Below are positions 57,817 to 64,000 of a stretch of 64,000 bases of DNA, piece by piece. The stretch comes from Balamuthia mandrillaris (Eukaryota > Discosea > Longamoebia > Balamuthiidae): contig JAVKOQ010000097.1 in NCBI GenBank assembly GCA_031835245.1, positions 1-64,000 of the forward strand. The letters are read 5' to 3'. Each line of letters starts with the position of its first letter. The stretch's first letter is position 1. Both the position numbers and the translations under genes were made by a program. The notes under the pieces were generated by a model. The model did no database searches, was not told where the DNA came from, and saw nothing but the letters and a program-made list of their open reading frames with translations.

Positions 57817-59746
57817 GGTTAATAACAATGTGTTCAATAGAGATCAGTAGGTGGTATACCGATTAAATCGTGAATATGGTCGCTCAAAACAGAAGAATCT
57901 CCCAGCACTTCCACAAGCATACGGAGGCAAACCAGACTACCGGTACAATTATATCTGCTTTTAGGGTTGAGGGCCGCCTGTACCCGCTCTATAATAACTT
58001 TGAGGTAGGGTAGTAATTTGGTGGACACTATCTGCAATGTGGCAAAGAAAAATGAACATGTAAACCAATGGACAGAGAAATAACTCAAAAAAGAAAGTTA
58101 AGGAACCGGTGCAAGCTTCGAAATAGCAATAAATGCTAACTCCCTATCCTTCCTTCTGTCTTTTTGTGTCATAGCAAGCAAAAACTCGATAAAAGTATTG
58201 ATGTAGCCAGCAAGGAAGTGCTTGGTCGAGTATCCTGCTATATCTGGGAGCGTCGATATGACTGCTCTACGGATGTGCTTATCTTTTGAGTCTTTGTGTT
58301 TCATAAATGTGTCACAAACTTCTTCGTAACGGGCCTTCATGTACGCGCCAGTGTTGTTTAGAAGCTCAACTATTTTCATGAGAGAAAGGATAGATGAGCG
58401 AAGCTTTCGGAAGTGGTACCAATTGGAGAATACTAACCAAGAGTTAACAAAGAGCCATGTATATGTGCATTGTTTCCCGACTCTAAACCCTGCAGTTCAA
58501 ACAAATGTTCACCAAATTTGTTTCTTTTTTCACCACAATCAACAATGGAGAAGATGAACCTTGTGTGCTTCCCTAATGATCTTATGGTACCATGCTAGAC
58601 TCGACCTGTTTTCCCGCTCTGCAATCAGCACTAAAGCTGCACGCAACGCAGCTGCTGACACTACAGAGCATTGATTCGCTTCAATATTAGCATTCATTGC
58701 AGTACTTAGCTGAGAATGTTGAAAAATAGAATAGAACTCTTACCAAGACGAATGGTAGGGATAGCGTCGTTAATGACCAACGACACTACTTGGAAAAAGG
58801 ACTCCACATGAACGTAAAACAAAGTGGGAACGTGCTCTGCAAGTTCCTTCAGCACTAAAACGGCAGCATGGCGTCTATGCTCGTGTTTGTTTTCAATCCA
58901 CCGTAGGGCATTCTTGATTTCGTAATCCACAAAAATGGCCATGACAGAGCTGCTAGCCTGGGCAAGCCTACCTGCATGATGCCAAGCCACAACAACGTTG
59001 TGCTTAGTAATGCGTAAAGGTTTGAACCCAAAGGTGCTGAGGCACTATACCCAGAGTTGTAGCAGCCAATTGAAGGACAGGCTGATCGCTGGACTGCAGT
59101 GCAATAGTGAGGCAGTTGGCTAACTGGGTGGGGTTGGCCTGTTCATGATGCTCCATTTCAATTATCAAGCCTATTCAATATTGTTGTGGTTGTTGAAGTC
59201 AGTATAACACGTCAGAAAAAATTCATTCATTTGTGAGCGAAACGCCAGAGAGAAAGCAAGCAAGAGAACGACTAAGAGAAGAGAACGACAAAGAGAGATG
59301 GAAGAGGTGGAGGAAGGGCTCAAAACTTATTGTCATGAGAGCCCCAAGTTTGTCCAGGGTGGGCGCATTGCTAAGGCGATCCTTGGCGGTAGCTACCAGT
59401 TCATTCAAGAAGCGGGCAAAGTATTCAGGCTGCAGCTCACGAGCTTGGGCGGTAATCTACAACAAACGAAATGAGGATAAAGAAAAAAGAAGAATGAAGT
59501 TATTGCCAAAGACGCTATACGCACATATTCTTTAAAATTTTCCTTGGCCTTCTCTTTGTCCTCCCTGCCGTATTCAATGAAAGAACAAGCCGATTATGAA
59601 CAAACACGCACCAGAATCAGAGCAAAAAGAGGGGCAAGCACAAAACACAAGAAGGGTTAGAGTAGTTACGTGTGAGAAAGGTTATCCAAAACGGCGAACA
59701 GCCCTTCACTCCAAAGGTGATAACTCTTTCCTTTTGACTTATCCAT
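48229..59746 (-). CDS. TOR: TOR (target of rapamycin) protein kinase
   Basis: Twenty-nine exons, 5' to 3': 59746-59670, 59564-59525, 59456-59327, 59170-59051, 58971-58744, 58660-58560, 58489-58438, 58369-58107, 58031-57860, 57777-57438, 57381-57248, 57166-57048, 56992-56887, 56816-56520, 56431-55710, 55621-55186, 55063-54051, 53956-53082, a 16-nt microexon 53002-52987, 52852-52136, 52053-51762, 51651-51098, 51036-50605, 50472-50110, 50025-49644, 49560-49151, 49090-48935, 48853-48574 and 48500-48229. Phases close throughout; about 3032 residues. N-terminal HEAT repeats ([23 protein letters not shown]), then FAT ([15 protein letters not shown]), FRB (WHESLQQAW to DLSQAWDLY), kinase ([36 protein letters not shown]) and FATC ([14 protein letters not shown]). 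It is the catalytic core of TORC1/TORC2. It exceeds the human protein by about 480 residues because of Ser-rich inserts. FRB has Trp at the Ser2035 position. Confidence 0.96.
57781..57811 (-). repeat. (CT)n microsatellite in TOR intron 9
   Basis: GA on the plus strand, CT in the sense of the gene, directly before the acceptor of the exon beginning EMMLSQ. Confidence 0.9.
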
Positions 59747-60765
59747 GTTTTAGCAGGAAAGCAAAGGAGAGATTCCACCTGCTGCTTGGCAGTTCCCGCC
59801 TGCCAACACAGTACAGCGTTATGGGAAGCAAGGTCAGCTCCTTCAGTGCCTCAAAGTGATTCAGCAGAAAAGGCAACAGACCGAAAGAGAGAGACCGGAC
59901 TGCTGCTGGTTCGTTCTTTTGTTGAAGCGCTCAAGGAGGGGCTTGGGGGCGCCTCTTCGTCGTTTTTTCCTTTTTTACGCGCTAATAGGGTTAGTTAGAA
60001 CCGTATCGCTACATTTTGGCAACCCTTACCACCCTTCTTCGCCCTTCTCCTCCCTGTCCCCCACCCCTCCCACCACTAAAGCGAAGCAGTCGACAGAAAT
60101 TGCCACCAGCCAAAATAGCAGAGAAGGCAAAATGTTGTCCTTTTTTTTCCCCACCAAATTTTGCTGCGTGGCGCCGCTTTACCTCCCTCCCTCTTCCTCT
60201 TCTGTCACCATCATCCTCCTCCTTATCATCGTCATCATTATATTATTATCAGGAAGAAATGCACAAAATGAGAATAAAAAGGGGAGGAAGCCCCAGCGGA
60301 TGTACTTACTGCTGAGAGTGGCGACGAAGCACAAGAATTGAAGTGGAGAACTGGTGCTGCTTTGTTGGCAGCTCTTTGTTTGTATGCATGCATGTGAAAG
60401 CAGCTCACCTGCACCTCATTCCTCTATTCGCCGTAGCACAGTAGCAGCAACAAACATTGTTGGCATCATTAAGGGCAGCATTTGCGGAAGGACAAGTGTA
60501 CTTACCTTACTGTGCTCGCGTTCCATGCTTGAAGCTCCATGTGCCATGCTGATCCTCTTTCCACATTTATTCTCTACGCTTTTCTTCCTCTCCTTTCTCT
60601 CTCTCTCTCTCTCTCCTCTCTCTCCTCTCTCTCTCCTCTTTCCATCTGTACATGAACATGATACAAAACTAGGCTGCTGCATGGAAGAAAGATCCAAAAC
60701 AAAAAGTTCGTAAGCATGAAAGATGGAGCGATAATGGAAGGAATCGGAAGAAGTTTGCACTTGCC
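59747..60765. other. Spacer between TOR and membrane-protein gene
   Basis: About 1 kb between the TOR start (minus) and the stop of the upstream minus-strand gene. Contains ATT/ATC-rich and CT-rich low complexity (about 60195-60250 and 60595-60645). Short frames here look like composition artefacts. It probably holds the TOR promoter. Confidence 0.4.
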
Positions 60766-61737
60766 TTAATCTTGTTTGGGTGGTTGGTGCTGCTGCCGCC
60801 GACCAGAGAGGCTACCACAAAGGAAGGAAAGGCCAAAGACGAACAAAGCCAGCAAAAGGGTAGCCCCCAATATGAAGAGAAGGCTGTCAAGTTGGCCAGG
60901 TGGCTTGTCCTCTGCCTCAAGGAGGTGAGCCGACAAAACATACCATTGTGTGTGGTCAGGGCCGGGTAGAGATAGGCCTCGTAGCATGCCCTCTAACAGC
61001 AGCCGGTAAAAGTGAAGGAAGGTCTCGGTGCTGGTCTCCACCTTCACCTCGTACACGAACCAGTCCCTAAGGATAGGTTCCTTGGAGGTGGTACTGCTGC
61101 CAGTGCTGCTTCCGCTGCGGCTGTCACGGGAAGGGAACCTGGAGGTGACCTTGCGCCGTGTTGGCTGGTCCATCACGTGCACAAACGTGCCACTGCGTCC
61201 TCCTTCTTGCCGCGGTGGTTGTGGGGAGGGCTCCGACAGAACGCCTGCCAAGAGGTGGCTTATGACCTGCTGTAGCTCTCTTTTGTCTTCGCTCATGTCT
61301 TTGACGGCCTCTTGCTGCTCCTCCTCCCGTACTTCCCGCTTCAACGTTAGTTTCCACTGGAGCTTTGTGGTGGTGGGCTCCACCATGGCCAGCACGCTCT
61401 CCTTTATCACCGTCATCTCCGATTCCCCTCCTCTTGGAGAGCCCGTACCACCACTGGTGGAGGCAGAAGAAGTGGTTGCAACCACAGCGCCCGCCAGATC
61501 GTTGTCCGTTGCAGTGGCCGGCAGTTGCAGCAGCCCCTTATTGACGTTTGAGCCCTCCTCTTTGCCCCATAGTGCCACCGCCAGCGCTGCTGCTACCAAC
61601 ACAGCCCCTACCACGAGCGGGCGCCACCTTATCCGGTGCAATGCCCCTCTTGTCGCCATACGTGCTTCTCTCCTGGCTGTTTGCTTGGTAGTAGTGGTGG
61701 GGGTGGGGTTAGGTGGCCTATTCTCCCCCTTCTCCAT
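60766..61737 (-). CDS. Predicted two-helix membrane protein of unknown function
   Basis: Single frame of 323 residues (297 if the second Met at 61659 is used). A basic N-terminus precedes a hydrophobic helix at about residues 43-60 (VVGAVLVAAALAVALW). A hydrophilic domain of about 220 residues, rich in Thr, Ser and charged residues, contains RDWFVYEVKVETSTETFLHF and LLLEGMLRGLSLPGPDHTQW. A second helix near the C-terminus (LLFILGATLLLALFVFGLSF) ends in a short basic, Gln-rich tail. It may be a type II or double-pass protein of the endomembrane system. I recognise no family. Absence of introns is unusual here, so further exons or a different start are possible. Confidence 0.55.
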   Translation of the reverse strand: MEKGENRPPNPTPTTTTKQTARREARMATRGALHRIRWRPLVVGAVLVAAALAVALWGKEEGSNVNKGLLQLPATATDNDLAGAVVATTSSASTSGGTGSPRGGESEMTVIKESVLAMVEPTTTKLQWKLTLKREVREEEQQEAVKDMSEDKRELQQVISHLLAGVLSEPSPQPPRQEGGRSGTFVHVMDQPTRRKVTSRFPSRDSRSGSSTGSSTTSKEPILRDWFVYEVKVETSTETFLHFYRLLLEGMLRGLSLPGPDHTQWYVLSAHLLEAEDKPPGQLDSLLFILGATLLLALFVFGLSFLCGSLSGRRQQHQPPKQD

Positions 61738-62253
61738 CTGATTTGGGTCCGCTCTTGAGGATGGTTGCTCTAATTGCTCTCTACGAATGGAACCACCAGT
61801 TTGGCGTTGTGGTTTTTTTTATTCACACAATGGAGAGTGCTACCGTTATCAATTATACCTGCAAACAACGCAGTTCCTCGTCCTCGTCGATTCCTTCTTT
61901 CTTTCCCCCCTTTCGTGCAGGATAGCTATATCTCTTTCTCGCTCTGGTTGGGGGATCGAACCCCAGTGCAACCCCCCCAATTCTTATTATTGTTTTTGTT
62001 TGTTGTTTTTGTTGTTTGTTGTTTTGTTTATATTTTTTTTTCAAAGGAAAACAACAAAACAACTTACGGGCTTTATTTTCGTTGTCCCACCACCTTAGAG
62101 CATACATTATGTACAAGCATAAAGGAAGATAAGTATAGCGGCATTCTTTGTGTTACAAGAGGGGAAGAGGGCGGCAAGCACCTCTGAGGTGATAAACGGA
62201 AGGAGACGAAGAAGCACGATGAAAAGGAGGAGTAAGCAGAGGTAACGGGACGG
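61738..62253. other. Spacer between membrane-protein and ankyrin-RING genes
   Basis: GTT/TTTG low complexity near 61985-62040, otherwise unremarkable. No gene seen. Confidence 0.4.
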
Positions 62254-63300
62254 TTAAGAAAAGTAGATTTTGGAAACCCGCTCGATGGGGGCAGAGCACA
62301 TGGGGCATAGCTGTAGGTATTGGGAGCAAAAGAGACAAACTGCCACATGACCACAGTTGAGAAGGACGCTATCCATCGGCCGTTCAAAGCATATCTTGCA
62401 ACACTTCTCGTCGTCCAGGTCGTCTTCCCGCAGGGGCTTGGTCGGTTTGCCTTGGTGCTTTCGTGCCCTTTTATCTTTGCTCTTTTCTTTCCGCTTGTTA
62501 TTCTTAGCGTTCTGGCCAACTTCCTCCGCTTCCTCTTCATCGTCATCATCAGGCTCAGGGCCAGGATCGGTCGAGGTAGGGCTGCTCTCGCTGTGAAGGA
62601 TATCATCCATGGAATCGGTATAAGCGGTGCCCTCCACCTTGTACTGATCACAAAAGAAACGCTCCATGAGCTTAACGATGGTGTCGTGTTTCTCTGCCTT
62701 AGCTCTGAGAAGAGGGGTGGTGCCATTGCGGTCGCGGGCGGTGAGGTCACCCTTGTGCTCCAACAGGTATTGGGTAAGAGTCTCGTTGCCTTTGGCAGCT
62801 GCCCAGTGGAGAGGGCTCCATCCATCCCCATCCTGCCGCAGCACGTCTGCCCCATTGCTCAGCAACAACTCGGCCAGCTTGTCGTGGCCACATTGGATGG
62901 CCTCCGTCAGCACCGTCCGCTTGCTGTTTGGGTTGAGATAGTCAGCGTCGGCTCCATACTGCAGCAACAGTTCCGCTAGCGCCTCCTGGTTGTAGAGTAC
63001 GGCTTTGTAGAGAGGAGTTTGTCCCTTGTTGTCTGGTTGGCAGTTGGGGCTCAGCTGGTGATTCAGCAGCATGCGGCACATACTTCGGTTGCACATGCTG
63101 ACCGCCAAGTTTAGAAGTGTGTTGCCCTCCGCGTCCTGCATGCTGTCCAGGTTCACCCTTTTTGCGCTAGCCTGGCCACTGGCAGTGCGCCGCTGTTGGA
63201 CCAACAACTTGCTCAGTTTCTTCTCATCGCCATGCAGTATCGCCCGGAATGCTTTCTTTGAAAACTTGGAAGTGCTGCTGCTGCTGCTCCCGTTCCCCAT
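62254..63300 (-). CDS. Ankyrin-repeat RING E3 ubiquitin ligase, predicted N-myristoylated
   Basis: Single frame of 348 residues. It starts MGNGSSSSSTS, a good N-myristoylation signal (Gly2, Ser/small at 6). Ankyrin repeats cover about residues 57-205: EGNTLLNLAVSMCNRSMCRM, GQTPLYKAVLYNQEALAELL, TVLTEAIQCGHDKLAELLLS, GWSPLHWAAAKGNETLTQYL and NGTTPLLRAKAEKHDTIVKL. An acidic then Lys-rich linker precedes a C-terminal C3HC4 RING: CKIC, LNCGHVAVC, CLFC and CPMC, similar to the RINGs of MGRN1/IAP-type ligases. Expected role is substrate recruitment through ankyrins to ubiquitination at membranes. Start chosen as the first Met of the frame because it gives the myristoylation signal. Confidence 0.87.
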   Translation of the reverse strand: MGNGSSSSSTSKFSKKAFRAILHGDEKKLSKLLVQQRRTASGQASAKRVNLDSMQDAEGNTLLNLAVSMCNRSMCRMLLNHQLSPNCQPDNKGQTPLYKAVLYNQEALAELLLQYGADADYLNPNSKRTVLTEAIQCGHDKLAELLLSNGADVLRQDGDGWSPLHWAAAKGNETLTQYLLEHKGDLTARDRNGTTPLLRAKAEKHDTIVKLMERFFCDQYKVEGTAYTDSMDDILHSESSPTSTDPGPEPDDDDEEEAEEVGQNAKNNKRKEKSKDKRARKHQGKPTKPLREDDLDDEKCCKICFERPMDSVLLNCGHVAVCLFCSQYLQLCPMCSAPIERVSKIYFS

Positions 63301-63482
63301 CTTCTCCTTCTGCTACTCTTTTATGCGTCCTGCTTCCTGCCACCTATATTACCACCGCTATGTAGCAGAGGCAGCGGTCGTGTGACACAACCTTCCTCCT
63401 CTTCTAGCTGTTGGGCGATACTACCAATAGCAGGCGATAAGCAGATCTGGAGGGGGCACGTGGCTGGCTCTTGTGCAAAGCA

Positions 63483-63513
<31 letters not shown>

Positions 63514-64000
63514 TCCACAGTAGTACAACTTGACTGGCCCAGCTGCTGCTGCTGCTGCTGCTGCTGCTTGCTGCTTGTGGTGGTTGTCCGGCCTCAAGCA
63601 GGTGGTTTGCAGTTGTACTTGTAGAGGAAGAGGTGTACTACCACCACACCACCCGGTTTGTCTTGACCGTCACTGCCGCCGCAGCTGGCTCAATATAACA
63701 CGCGGAGTTGGGGAGAAGGTTGTGTGCAAATAAACGTCTGTTGGGAGACCTTGCACTGCTTGCCACGCCGAATATGCTGTATGCGCTGCTCACGTAAATA
63801 GATCTTCCTGGTCAAGGAGGGGGAGTCTGATGAGCTGAGCCACCACAAGCAACGATGGTTCAGTTCTTCTTCTTCCGCCAGAAAAACCAAAAATACATTT
63901 AATGTCGACATGTTATTTTTGGTGTCTGGGCTGCCCTCCTCTCTCTGCCGTGCAGCTTCTTTTCTTGTTTGTTTGTTTTTTTTTCATTTTAAATAGATAT
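63301..64000. other. Right-end interval
   Basis: Upstream of the ankyrin-RING gene. Contains a TGCC tetranucleotide run and a CTG run. A minus-strand frame starting at 63911 reads KIYLREQRIQHIRRGKQCK before a possible donor, and may be a first exon, but there is no family match and no continuation, so I do not call a gene. Confidence 0.35.
63484..63513 (+). repeat. (TGCC)n microsatellite
   Basis: About seven TGCC units, followed within 30 bp by a CTG run (63541-63568). Confidence 0.9.

Noticed and set aside
63690-63911. Minus-strand frame ending at a possible splice donor
   Set aside because: Could be a first exon but no second exon or family match is visible within the window.

Overview
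The window is nuclear DNA of an intron-rich eukaryote. Almost every gene is split by short GT-AG introns, many built around CT, TTC or GA microsatellites, and the proteins carry long Ser-, Glu- or Lys-rich low-complexity inserts. The gene set (TOR kinase, USP37-like deubiquitinase, RAD51D, XPR1-type SPX-EXS protein, FAM204A homologue, complexin-like protein, linker histone with KSP repeats) fits an opisthokont close to animals, most likely a unicellular holozoan. That placement is inference from family content; I recognise no species.

Left part (1-9600): 5' end of a PP2A B56 subunit (-), cytochrome c oxidase subunit 6b (+), histone H1 (+), a PP2C phosphatase (+), an AlkB-type dioxygenase (-), a 5'-truncated V-ATPase subunit A (-) and a complexin-like gene (+). 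Middle part (9800-32300): USP37-like deubiquitinase (-), cytochrome P450 (+), RAD51D (-), a very large PH-armadillo-SPRY protein of about 2752 residues (+) and a WD40 protein (-). Then come a Ras GTPase remnant (-), XPR1-like phosphate exporter (+), a RING-CH membrane ubiquitin ligase (+), a small secreted protein (-), a C2-domain protein (+), a protein with cupin-like segments (+), a FAM204A homologue (-), ribosomal protein uL2/RPL8 (+) and a Reb1/TTF1-like Myb protein (+). The right end holds the whole TOR kinase gene (-, about 11.5 kb, 29 exons), a membrane protein of unknown function (-) and an ankyrin-RING ligase (-).

The genes form no single pathway. Several touch nutrient and ubiquitin signalling: TOR, PP2A-B56, an SPX phosphate sensor/exporter, V-ATPase, and three ubiquitin-system enzymes. 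Genes are closely packed and alternate in strand; several convergent pairs have stop codons only 32-134 bp apart.

Exon models were read by eye by matching GT-AG sites to reading-frame phase and family conservation. Most close in frame from start to stop; the two that do not (V-ATPase A and the middle of the C2 gene) are flagged. Coordinates may be off by a base or two. The most interesting items are the complexin-like gene, a TOR FRB domain with Trp at the rapamycin-contact Ser, the giant PH-ARM-SPRY protein with 12 consecutive phase-1 introns, the damaged V-ATPase A gene, a Ras fossil, an 11-nt microexon that supplies zinc ligands, and intronic microsatellites whose pyrimidine strand is nearly always the sense strand.
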